This document shows, piece after piece, positions 1 to 7,306 of a stretch of DNA of 56,041 nt (positions are counted from its first letter, which is position 1; each line of letters opens with the position of its first letter). A program made the translations under genes and the position numbers. A model generated the notes under the pieces. It searched no databases, was not told the DNA's origin, and saw only the letters and a program-made list of their open reading frames with translations. This DNA is from Planctomycetota bacterium. GTDB lineage: Bacteria; Planctomycetota; MHYJ01; WSZJ01; JACPWG01. The stretch is from contig JACPWG010000153.1 of the NCBI GenBank assembly GCA_016197205.1, forward strand, positions 1 through 56,041, read 5' to 3'.

Positions 1-95
1 TCGCGCGCCTCGCTCCCGAAGAGATAGGCGAAGCGGATCGCCGGGTACTGCGCAAGCACCTCGACGAGTTTTCGACTCGACGCTTCGGGCTTCAT
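1..95 (-). CDS. MNT-type nucleotidyltransferase, N-terminal fragment cut by window edge
   Basis: Only the first 31 codons are present; the gene runs off the left edge. The ATG is at 95. The end of the fragment reads YLFGSEAR, which matches the LFGSxARG signature that opens the catalytic loop of minimal nucleotidyltransferases (MNT/KNTase fold, often the antitoxin partner of HEPN toxins). The preceding residues form the expected helix followed by a beta strand. The metal-binding DxD would lie beyond the edge, so activity and any HEPN partner cannot be judged. Confidence 0.6.
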   Translation of the reverse strand, partial: MKPEASSRKLVEVLAQYPAIRFAYLFGSEAR

Positions 96-395
96 TCGGG
101 TCCCTTCGTCGGAGAACGCCTTCGGCCGCCCTTGGCCGCGGTCCGACCGGAGATCTCCCGATTCTAGCTGCCGGAGCCTCCCCACGACAAGGGAAACAAC
201 GAGCCAGGGCAAGCGGGCGGGGGGAAGCGTGGCCGTGCTGGCCTTGTCCTCCTCAGGACCTCCCCACGGAATCGGGGGCCCGGTTGGCTCGGCGATGTCG
301 GCCCCCTGCTTCCCCCCTTCGCGCTGCGGCGCTTCGGGGCGCAGGCGCCGCACTCGCTCGTCGTGGTTCTCCAGGACTACGCCTGGCTCACTCCT

Positions 396-451
396 CGCGG
401 GCGGCCGGACTCGCCTTCGTCCACTGGACACCGGCTGCCGTGGAGCGGTAC
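396..451 (-). repeat. Repeat B, copy B5 (degenerate half)
   Basis: Ends in CCGTGGAGCGGTAC and begins with GCGGGCGGCC. Read on the minus strand, it aligns with the left half of the full repeat B at 4811-4974 with several mismatches. The other arm is missing. Confidence 0.55.
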
Positions 452-490
452 TCAGGGTTCCCCGGGAGCGCGCAGCCCGGGTGTCGAACG

Positions 491-541
491 GGGCGTGGCC
501 TCCAAAGGCCGCGGGACCGCTCGCTCACGCTCGCGGTTCGG
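491..541 (+). repeat. Repeat C, copy C1
   Basis: The core CGGGACCGCTCGCTCACGC followed by TCGCGGTTCGG is repeated almost exactly at 1099-1129. A shorter related block is at 34407-34428. Similarity extends upstream through GTGGCCTCC. No coding role is apparent. Confidence 0.6.
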
Positions 542-668
542 AGTGGCGCCGGCTCGCCGTTCGCGCACACCGCGGGTTCTGGTTGGCTCGAACAGCCGTC
601 GCGTGGTAAAATCCCAAAGCTAGCCCGCATGAGTCGTCTCCCGGGTCGCTCCCTGCGAGGTGGTCCGC

Positions 669-932
669 ATGCGTCCCCTCCCCACGGCCCCCTACATCAT
701 CTGGTCCTGCGATCCGAGCAAGCTCGACGCCGAGGACCCGTGGACCCGCCGCTGGTGGATCGGCGAGGTCCTCGTGCATGGCCGATGGGAGGACGTGCGC
801 CGGCTCGACTGGGGAGAAGTCCGCTGCCTCCTTCCCGAGCTGCGTCTCCCTCCCCGCGTGCGCAGATTGTGGGAGTACTACTTTGCCGTCTCCGGAAAGC
901 GTCCTGACGACGGGTTAGCGGGACGCGCTTAG
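669..932 (+). CDS. Small protein of unknown function (87 aa)
   Basis: I do not recognise this family. The ATG at 669 has a GAGGTG Shine-Dalgarno-like sequence just upstream and was preferred over the GTG at 660. The protein is rich in Trp and Arg (WTRRWW, then GRWEDVRRLDW) and has a patterned C-terminal part with LPELRLPPRVRRLWEYYF. This does not look like a chance frame in GC-rich DNA: it has hydrophobic periodicity and ordinary composition rather than Arg/Pro/Ala monotony. It stands alone on the plus strand between repeat-rich stretches. It may belong with the nucleotidyltransferase fragment to the left, but the two are divergent, so that is only a guess. Confidence 0.55.
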   Translation: MRPLPTAPYIIWSCDPSKLDAEDPWTRRWWIGEVLVHGRWEDVRRLDWGEVRCLLPELRLPPRVRRLWEYYFAVSGKRPDDGLAGRA

Positions 933-1031
933 GCTGTTCGGTTCACTTCCCGATGCCGATCACTTTTCCCTCGCCGGCGCCGCGGCGGGACTTGCACCCG
1001 CTGGTCTCAAGCACCTTTCACGGCGCACAAC

Positions 1032-1079
1032 TGTCCCCATTTATGTCTCGGCGAAAATAATAGTACGTGTCCCCATTTT
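1032..1079. repeat. REP-like block with paired TGTCCCCATTT motifs
   Basis: TGTCCCCATTT occurs at 1032-1042 and again at 1069-1079 in the same orientation. The 26 bp between them include AATAGTACG. The wording GTACGTGTCCCC is reminiscent of sequences I associate with REP elements mobilised by REP-associated tyrosine transposases. No transposase gene is present nearby. Confidence 0.4.
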
Positions 1080-1080
1080 C

Positions 1081-1129
1081 CGGTGGCCTCCGAACGCAGC
1101 GGGACCGCTCGCTCATGCTCGCGGTTCGG
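1081..1129 (+). repeat. Repeat C, copy C2, overlapping the 3' end of the RNA methyltransferase gene
   Basis: Near-identical to 491-541 over CGGGACCGCTCGCTCA(T/C)GC and TCGCGGTTCGG. The neighbouring minus-strand gene takes its last codons and its TGA stop (1113-1115) from inside this repeat. Confidence 0.6.
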
Positions 1130-2561
1130 TGGGGGCCGTCGTCGCCGCGCGGCGCATGCGCGCGACGAACATGCCGTCTCCTTCCGAGCTTTGGGGCCAC
1201 ACCCACACGCGCCCATCGGTGGGCTCGCCGGAGAGCGGGTGAGGCGCCGGGTCCAGGACGAACGACTCGCGGCGTTCCGAGAGGAAGGCGTCGACGATGT
1301 CCGTCGTCTCCTTCCGGAGCAGCGAGCAGACGGCGTAGACCAGCAGGCCGCCGGGCTTCACGCCCGCGGCGCATTGGCGGAGCAGCCCCGCCTGGATGAC
1401 CGCCAGTTCGTCGACGTCCGAGGGTTTCGTGCGCCAGCGCGCGTCCGGGTTGCGACGCCAGGTCCCGGTGCCGCTGCACGGCGCGTCCACGAGGACGCCG
1501 TCGAAGGAGCCCGACTTCGCGGGCGCACCGCGGCCGTCCCACTCGCGGGCCGAGATGTTCGACAGGCCCGCGCGCCGCGCGCGCCGCCGGACCTCCTCGA
1601 GCTTGTAGCCTCGCAGGTCCGTGGCGACGACGGTCCCCTTTCCGCGCATGAGCGAGCCGAGGTGGAGCGTCTTCCCGCCGAAGCCCGCGCACGCGTCCCA
1701 CCAACGCCCCCCCGGCGCGGGCGCGCACACCAGCCCGACCACCTGCGAGGCGAGATCCTGCACCTCGAAGCGTCCCTGCTGAAAGGCCTCCAGGTCGTAC
1801 AGGCTCGCATCCGAGCGCACGCGAATTGCCTGCGCGACGGCCGGGTGCGGCGTGGACTCCACGCCGGCGGCCCGCAGCTCTCCCAGCAGCGGCTGGGCAT
1901 CCTCGTCGCGGGAGCGGACCCAGAGGGCCGGCGTGCCCGCGAAGCTCTGGATCAACTCGGGCACCGGGCCGTCGGTCATGCCGCCGAACCACTCCGGCAC
2001 GAGCGAGGCCGCGCTCGGCCGCTCGCGCGTCAGCCGCCGAAAGGCCTCCGCCTTAGCGTCCAGCGTCGCCGTGGCTGGGAGCGGTTGCAGCTCCTTCGCC
2101 GGCCCCCAGGCAGCGAGTGCGGGGTGGGACGGTCCGCCATCGAGCCAGTACGAGAGGAAGAGCACGCGATGGAGGGACTTGTCGCGAAAGGGCCGCGTCC
2201 AGCCCCACCAGCGGAAGAGCGCGAAGACCAGCCGGCTGACAAAGCGCAAATCCGCGGGGCCGAGGGAGCGCCAGGTCCGGAGGATCCTCGACAGCTCCCG
2301 GTCCGCGGGCGAGCCCCGGAGCGACGCGTAGAGGACTCGTTCGGCGATGCCGCGCGCGATCTCCGCGATGCCCGCGGAGCGGGGCTGCGCCGCCGGCGCC
2401 GAGCGGCCGCGCGCGGGCGCCGTTTGACGGCGAGCGGGCTCCACTCGGGCGCGTCCCGGCTCGGTGCGGCCGCGCGTCGGCGACGGCCTTGCGGCCGGGC
2501 GTGGAGGTCGCGCTTTCGACGGGCGACGCCCGTGGGGCCTTGACCCGGGGCTCGACTTCAT
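1113..2561 (-). CDS. RsmB/NOL1/NSUN-family RNA (cytosine-5) methyltransferase
   Basis: Predicted SAM-dependent enzyme methylating C5 of cytosine in rRNA or tRNA, 482 aa. Residues 1-60 are a basic Pro/Arg-rich tail, followed by a helical region (about 65-200) and the Rossmann catalytic domain. Family signatures are visible: QDLASQ (268-273), the SAM-binding DACAGFGGKT (289-298), motif IV DAPCSGTGT with its conserved Cys (359-367), and motif VI VCSLLRKE with the catalytic Cys (411-418). The ATG at 2561 was chosen because it follows GAGAGGA at good spacing; longer readings would overlap the next gene. The last residues and the stop lie within repeat C2, so the original C-terminus may have been altered slightly. 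Which RNA is modified cannot be read from the sequence. Confidence 0.85.
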   Translation of the reverse strand: MKSSPGSRPHGRRPSKARPPRPAARPSPTRGRTEPGRARVEPARRQTAPARGRSAPAAQPRSAGIAEIARGIAERVLYASLRGSPADRELSRILRTWRSLGPADLRFVSRLVFALFRWWGWTRPFRDKSLHRVLFLSYWLDGGPSHPALAAWGPAKELQPLPATATLDAKAEAFRRLTRERPSAASLVPEWFGGMTDGPVPELIQSFAGTPALWVRSRDEDAQPLLGELRAAGVESTPHPAVAQAIRVRSDASLYDLEAFQQGRFEVQDLASQVVGLVCAPAPGGRWWDACAGFGGKTLHLGSLMRGKGTVVATDLRGYKLEEVRRRARRAGLSNISAREWDGRGAPAKSGSFDGVLVDAPCSGTGTWRRNPDARWRTKPSDVDELAVIQAGLLRQCAAGVKPGGLLVYAVCSLLRKETTDIVDAFLSERRESFVLDPAPHPLSGEPTDGRVWVWPQSSEGDGMFVARMRRAATTAPTEPRA

Positions 2562-2629
2562 TCGTGATCCTCTCAGAGGGAATGCCGGCAAAGGTAGCCG
2601 CGCGCGACGAAGGTCCGCGCCTGCGGCGA

Positions 2630-4804
2630 TCAACCACTCGACGTCCCGCCCGTGGCGCTCCGGGTCTCGCCGCCGTGGCGCGTGAGCCGCGGACGCATTT
2701 GCACGCGAACGGCGCGGCGCGTGAATTCCGGATCCGTGGCGGTGCGCGACCAGAGCAGCGCCTGGCCCGACTCGAGGCCGACCAGGTCGCTCGCGGAAAG
2801 CTCGCCCAGCGCCGTGTTCACGCGCTGCAGGTGCTTCAGCCACTGCGGGGACGTGAACCGGTGCAAAATGACCTGCGTGGACAGCTCGATGACGGAGGCG
2901 GGCACGGACGACGGGTCCTGCGACGCGATCATCACCGACGTGCCGCGGTGACGCATTTCGCGGACGACCTCCACCATGCCGTCCACGAGGGCGCGATCTC
3001 GCATGTACTTGTGGGCCTCGTCGAAGACGACGATCTTGTTGAAACCATGTTCCCCCAGTCCACAGTTGCTCACGATCCGGAGCATCACCACGAAGAGGCC
3101 GAGCGCCTCCTCCTGGTCGATCAGCTCGTCGCGCAGGTCCACGATGAGCAGCCTCCCCGGCCGGCAGAGCGCCGCCAGGGGCACGCCCTCGGACACGAAC
3201 GGCCGCGCGAAACTGAGTCGCTCCTGGGCCAGGGCCTTGATCGACCGCGACATGGCGGACCCGTCGATGGCGCGCTCCAGCGCTTCGAGCGAGACCGGTT
3301 CCCGCAGCTCGCGCGCGAGCGCATTGAACTGCTTCATGTAGAGCGCGCGGCTGCCCACCGCGCCCATGAGGAACTTCCAGTCGGAGATGGACAGCTCCCG
3401 GCCCGAGAAGCCGATGGGCCGGACTTCCATGGACGGGAATTCGCGCTGGCGCTCGGCCAGCTTGCCCGGCGGCACAAGGAGCGCCATGTCGGGATGCCCG
3501 GCCGCCCGCGCGTGGTACGCCTCCGCCAGGGCCGCGACCTGGGCCGGGTCCGAATTCGGCTCGAGCATGCTCAGGGCCTCCGGCGCGTACTCTTGCGCGG
3601 TGCTGTAGTGGAAGACGACGCCGGCGAGCGGGGCGGGCAGGCGCGCGACGCCGGTCGCCGGCATGGTCGCGCCCTCGAGGATCGTGCCCAGCGTGTAGCT
3701 CTTGCCGCTGCGCTGCACGCCGAACAGGCTGACGACCTGCGTGCCGTCGAGCTCCAGCGCGACGCGGCGATCTCCGTGCACGCCGAGGATCGCATACTGA
3801 CCGGAAGGCCGCTCGGCGCCGAGGAGGATCTCGGGGGGCGCGACCATCGGGTCGAGGGGCGGGGCGGGCGCCACGCGGCGGCGAAGCAACGCAGGTCCGC
3901 AGAACAGTTCACCCTGTGACGCGTGCTCGCGATGGTTTCGGGCGGGCCCGAACACCTCGCGGCAGCGCGCCTCGTTCGGGCAGACCCGGCAGAGCTGCGG
4001 GTCGTAGGTCGAGGGCACGGACTCCGGCGCGCAGCCCGGCGCCCACGCCAGCCACGCGAGCGACCTTTCCAGGACGGTCTGAACGACCTGCTCCAGGAGG
4101 TGCTCCACGTCGGTACGGTCGAGATGCTGGCGCTTCAGCTCCGGGGTGAAATAGAGGAGCACCGGTAGCGAGCGGACGCCGTGCGACAGCTCCAGGAGCC
4201 GCGCGTAGAGCGCGACTTGAACCAGATCGAGGTCCGGGTCCTCGCGATCCGAGAGCTTGTACTCGAGGAGCGAGTAGGAGTCGGACGCGGGGTCGTGCAC
4301 GAGCGCGTCCAGCCGACCGACGACTTCGACCGATTCGCCGCTCGCAAGCGGGACGGGCGCGCGGAGCGGCAGCTCTTCCGCCACGAAGACGCTCGGCAGA
4401 AGCCGATCCGCGGAGAGGCTGCCGCGAGACTCCGCGAGGAGCGCGGCGAGAAAGGCCATTGCGCTTCGGAAGGACGTCCAGAGGCGGGCGACGGCGTCTC
4501 CTTGCTTCGCGAGGGGCGCGGCACGCGCGGCCAGGGCGCGACCCAGGACGCGGTCGTAGAGGTGCTCGTGGAGGAGCCTGGCCAACGCGGCCGGCGAGTC
4601 GGCCGCGGCGACCGATGCCGCCAGATGCTCGTCCGTCCGGGCCTGCGCCATCCACTCGGACATGACGTCGTGAAAGAGCGCGCCGAGCGTCAGTTCGCTC
4701 CCGGCGCGCGAAAAAAAGTCGGGTCGGTCCTCGCGCTCCGCGAGCCAGAAGAGGCGCGGGCAGCGAAGCGCCGTGCGGATGCGCGAGACGGACAGGCGGC
4801 GCAT
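2630..4804 (-). CDS. Cas4/RecB-like PD-(D/E)XK nuclease fused to a HerA-like ATPase
   Basis: A 724-residue fusion. The N-terminal part carries a complete RecB/Cas4-type nuclease signature: His45, GRLD (Asp166), EYK (Glu181, Lys183) and QxxxY (Gln196, Tyr200). Four cysteines (Cys15, then Cys272, 275 and 281 spaced CxxC-x5-C) match the iron-sulphur cluster layout of Cas4, AddB and Dna2. The C-terminal half is a HerA/FtsK-type P-loop ATPase with Walker A GVQRSGKS (362-369), Walker B VVFDEAHK (592-599) and a polar sensor Gln near 629. HerA ATPases usually pair with a separate NurA-type or other nuclease and process DNA ends or act in antiphage defence. Here motor and nuclease are one chain. The ATG at 4804 was preferred to a GTG at 4822, which lies inside repeat B1. 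It is the last gene of a probable three-gene unit with the two genes to its right. Confidence 0.8.
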   Translation of the reverse strand: MRRLSVSRIRTALRCPRLFWLAEREDRPDFFSRAGSELTLGALFHDVMSEWMAQARTDEHLAASVAAADSPAALARLLHEHLYDRVLGRALAARAAPLAKQGDAVARLWTSFRSAMAFLAALLAESRGSLSADRLLPSVFVAEELPLRAPVPLASGESVEVVGRLDALVHDPASDSYSLLEYKLSDREDPDLDLVQVALYARLLELSHGVRSLPVLLYFTPELKRQHLDRTDVEHLLEQVVQTVLERSLAWLAWAPGCAPESVPSTYDPQLCRVCPNEARCREVFGPARNHREHASQGELFCGPALLRRRVAPAPPLDPMVAPPEILLGAERPSGQYAILGVHGDRRVALELDGTQVVSLFGVQRSGKSYTLGTILEGATMPATGVARLPAPLAGVVFHYSTAQEYAPEALSMLEPNSDPAQVAALAEAYHARAAGHPDMALLVPPGKLAERQREFPSMEVRPIGFSGRELSISDWKFLMGAVGSRALYMKQFNALARELREPVSLEALERAIDGSAMSRSIKALAQERLSFARPFVSEGVPLAALCRPGRLLIVDLRDELIDQEEALGLFVVMLRIVSNCGLGEHGFNKIVVFDEAHKYMRDRALVDGMVEVVREMRHRGTSVMIASQDPSSVPASVIELSTQVILHRFTSPQWLKHLQRVNTALGELSASDLVGLESGQALLWSRTATDPEFTRRAVRVQMRPRLTRHGGETRSATGGTSSG

Positions 4805-4810
4805 GGCTTC

Positions 4811-4974
4811 GTACCGCTCCACGGAAGTCGGTGCCCAATAGGCGAAGGCAAGTTTGGCCGCCCGCGACGCGCGCGAGCGAGGCGTAGTAACGGAGAATTA
4901 CGGCGAGTGAGCGCAACGAAGCGGGCGGCCAAAATCGCCGAGCAAATTGGTCACCCAATTCTGTGGGGCGGTAC
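4811..4974 (+). repeat. Repeat B, copy B1 (full length, MITE-like)
   Basis: 164 bp with imperfect terminal inverted repeats: GTACCGCTCCACGGAAGTCGG at the left and CCCAATTCTGTGGGGCGGTAC at the right, each followed inward by related sequence. A second, perfect inverted pair, TTTGGCCGCCCGC and GCGGGCGGCCAAA, lies inside, so the whole element can fold into one long hairpin. It ends 6 bp before the ATG of the nuclease-HerA gene and therefore forms that gene's leader. Confidence 0.75.
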
Positions 4975-4976
4975 TT

Positions 4977-5123
4977 AGCGCCCGCGCAAGAATCACTTTA
5001 CATTTCCGTGGATCGACCGATGCCTGGGGGCGCGGGCCTCCGGCCCGCGCAGCGCGGCCCAGAGGGCCGCGCCCCCACGAGCCTCGAGGTCCGAATCTGC
5101 GCAGTTATTTTTGCGCGGGCGCT
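4977..5123 (+). repeat. Repeat A, copy A1 (full length, MITE-like)
   Basis: 147 bp bounded by perfect 13-bp inverted ends AGCGCCCGCGCAA and TTGCGCGGGCGCT. The interior includes CGTGGATCGACCGATGCC and a GC-rich inverted stretch. It begins 2 bp after repeat B1. Its right end overlaps the TAA stop (5123-5125) of the ATPase gene. Confidence 0.75.
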
Positions 5124-7306
5124 TAGCCCCTCGCGGCGTCGGGGGCCCGGCAGAGCGTGGTCTCTTCGCCGCGGAAAAGCAGGAGCCGGCCGGACGCTTG
5201 CAGCCGCTCGGCGGCCTCCTGGACGCGGGCGCGGAGGGCATCCGGCGCCGGCGCGGCGGCGGCGGGCACGCGGAGCAAGTGCTCGACGACCTTGCCGACG
5301 GTGACGATCCGGTGCAGGTCCAGGAGCTCGAGGAGCACGCCTTCGATGGTGTCCGCGGCGGGTGTCGGCGCCGGCGCCCCCGCCCGCGCAGGCTCGGTGG
5401 CGGGCGGCGAAGCCGGTGGGGCACTCGGACGTGGGGGCGCGGCGGCGGGGCTCGCGGGCGCTGGGGCGGACGCGGCCTCGAGCCGAATGATCAGCCGAAT
5501 CACGGCGGTTTCCGCGAGCACGCGCCGCCGCCGAAAAAAGGCCTCGACCGTCCGGCGGCGCACCACGTCTTTGCCGAAGGTGATGTCCTGGGAATCGGCG
5601 CGCGCGACGACCTTGCGGGCGGCCATGAGCCGGAGATGGGAGGCGCGGTCGAGGGGGACGAGCTCGACGCCGTGGGGGGCGAGTTCTTCGAGGTGCTTGC
5701 GGCTTGCCTTCCAGGTGTCCGGGATGTGCTCCAGCCCCGGGGGCCGGAGTAGGAGGACGCGCCGGGCGCCGCACTCGCCGGCTCTCTTCACCTGGGCGTT
5801 CACGAAGGCCGCGAAACTGTTTCCATTCTCCGTCGACGAGAATGCCAGCAGCCAGCGCTCGGTCCCGGCCGGCGTCGACACCTCCAGCTCGAGTGCCGGG
5901 TACTTCCCCTTGCACCGCCGGACCGCCTGCAGTCGCCGTCCGTCGGCGCCCGGCTCGCCGACCTGTCCTTCGAGCGCGAGCTGGAGCGCATTCGTGAGCG
6001 CGCCCTCGTCGAGCGTGAGCCCGTCCGGCTCCTGGGGAAGGGCGGCCTCCGCCTCCCCGAGCAGGCCCGCCAGCAGGTCCTCCTCGGAGCGCGGCGCCGC
6101 TCCCGCGCCCGGGTGGCCCTTCGGGTCCAGCCCGCGAGCGAAGCGCAGATCGCACTCCTCGAGCGATCTTCGGAGCGTGAGGCTGCGGCTGCACAGCTCT
6201 TCGAAGAACGGCGCCGCGAACGCATGCGCTTCCCAGGTTTCGGCCGCTTCCGGGGTGAGCCGGCGGAGCCGCTCGCGCACGACGCTGCGCACCTGCGCCG
6301 CGTTCGGGTGGACGAGCGTGGTAACCGACTCCTGGACGCGGTCGACCACGGACGCGGGGAGCTTGCCGCGGATGTCCTGCCACGTCTCGGGGAGAGAGCT
6401 GACGAGGACGAGAAAGCGCGGGATGTCCGTGCGCAGGTTGGTCACGAACTTGAAAAGGGCCGTTTGCGCGTCCCCGCCCTCCTCCACGCCGAGCGTTTCG
6501 ATCTGGTCGAAGCAGAGGAAGAAGGGCTTGTAGAAGCGGGCGAGACAGCCGAGGGTGCGCAGGCCGAGCATCGCGTCCTCGGAAGTGGAGAGGGACCGGG
6601 GCACGCCGAGGACGCGGAGGTCCGCCTCGGAAAGTTCCGTACCTTTGAGCCACTTCTTGGCGACGACGTTTTCCGGAGAGCGGAAGTAGCGGAGCAGGAT
6701 CTGCAAGTAGGTTTCGTCGACCTGGGGCTCGCGCTCCGAGAAGTGGGCGGGCACGAGGGCCTCGACGGCCTTGCGATCGGCGCTGCCCCAGCGCACGCGC
6801 TGGAGGACGTCGAGCGGGTTTTCCGACAGCTCCTGCCGGGTGCGGCGGTTCGTCTCGTGTTGTCGGAACTCCGGGCGTTCGAGAATGTCGACAAGCGCGG
6901 CGGAGAAGGCGTGCGCGAGAAAAGCGTGGAGCTGCGTGTACGAGCGTCCGGCCACGGGCTGGCCCAGGCCTTCGATGACGAGCCGCAGGACGAAGTGCGG
7001 AAGCGTTGCGGCCTCGAAATACGGGGGGACGAAGATGAACGAGCCGCGGTCGGCGATGCGGCGGCGGATCCGGCTAAGGAGGTGGGTCTTTCCTTCGCCG
7101 GCCGGCGCGAGCAGGAGGAACGAGCGGGACTTGATCGAGCGGGTCACCTCGTCGAACACGGAGAGAATCTGCTCGGTCGCCTCCGCGTGGATGGCCTCCA
7201 CGTCGACCGTGTCGTCCCACGGCTTGTCGACCACGCGGTCGCGGAAGGGGCTGGTCGGCGGGCTGCCGCCGCCGCGGGGAGGCGTGGTCATCTCCGTCCC
7301 TTTCAT
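5123..7306 (-). CDS. Large AAA/Orc-like ATPase with C-terminal domains of unknown function
   Basis: A 727-residue cytoplasmic P-loop ATPase. Walker A is APAGEGKT (67-74) and Walker B FFLCFDQ (262-268), followed by a sensor-1-like strand FLVLVSSLP (298-306). This is the STAND/Orc1/KAP-like pattern of DNA-associated switch ATPases. A middle domain after about residue 440 has alternating strands and helices that could be a nuclease-like or Rossmann fold. It is followed by a Pro/Ala-rich linker and a C-terminal winged-helix-like segment. The ATG at 7306 overlaps the stop of the upstream gene (ATGA), so the two are translationally coupled. Its stop codon lies at the edge of repeat A1. Partnership with the nuclease-HerA protein downstream is inferred from order and strand. 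I cannot assign it to a named defence family. Confidence 0.65.
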   Translation of the reverse strand: MKGTEMTTPPRGGGSPPTSPFRDRVVDKPWDDTVDVEAIHAEATEQILSVFDEVTRSIKSRSFLLLAPAGEGKTHLLSRIRRRIADRGSFIFVPPYFEAATLPHFVLRLVIEGLGQPVAGRSYTQLHAFLAHAFSAALVDILERPEFRQHETNRRTRQELSENPLDVLQRVRWGSADRKAVEALVPAHFSEREPQVDETYLQILLRYFRSPENVVAKKWLKGTELSEADLRVLGVPRSLSTSEDAMLGLRTLGCLARFYKPFFLCFDQIETLGVEEGGDAQTALFKFVTNLRTDIPRFLVLVSSLPETWQDIRGKLPASVVDRVQESVTTLVHPNAAQVRSVVRERLRRLTPEAAETWEAHAFAAPFFEELCSRSLTLRRSLEECDLRFARGLDPKGHPGAGAAPRSEEDLLAGLLGEAEAALPQEPDGLTLDEGALTNALQLALEGQVGEPGADGRRLQAVRRCKGKYPALELEVSTPAGTERWLLAFSSTENGNSFAAFVNAQVKRAGECGARRVLLLRPPGLEHIPDTWKASRKHLEELAPHGVELVPLDRASHLRLMAARKVVARADSQDITFGKDVVRRRTVEAFFRRRRVLAETAVIRLIIRLEAASAPAPASPAAAPPRPSAPPASPPATEPARAGAPAPTPAADTIEGVLLELLDLHRIVTVGKVVEHLLRVPAAAAPAPDALRARVQEAAERLQASGRLLLFRGEETTLCRAPDAARG

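Larger units (their letters stand above)
96..668. other. Gene-free stretch with degenerate repeats
   Basis: No convincing reading frame is seen. The stretch contains a degenerate half copy of repeat B (396-451), a copy of repeat C (491-541), and around 310-345 a motif, CGCTGCGGCGCTTCGGGGCGC, that resembles the block at 21870-21900. The rest is unannotated GC-rich DNA. Confidence 0.5.

Noticed and set aside
229..907. Several overlapping long frames on both strands between 229 and 907
   Set aside because: Arg/Pro/Ser-rich translations of repeat DNA with no domain pattern; only 669-932 has protein-like composition.
936..1020. Minus-strand tail reading ETSGCKSRRGAGEGKVIGIGK
   Set aside because: Reads like a protein C-terminus but no start or body is present upstream; too short to claim a gene.
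4811..4974. Possible small protein encoded by repeat B (translations such as IGHRLPWSGT recur)
   Set aside because: Copies differ in frame and length, and the minimal copy has no coding capacity; conservation follows the inverted repeats, not codons.
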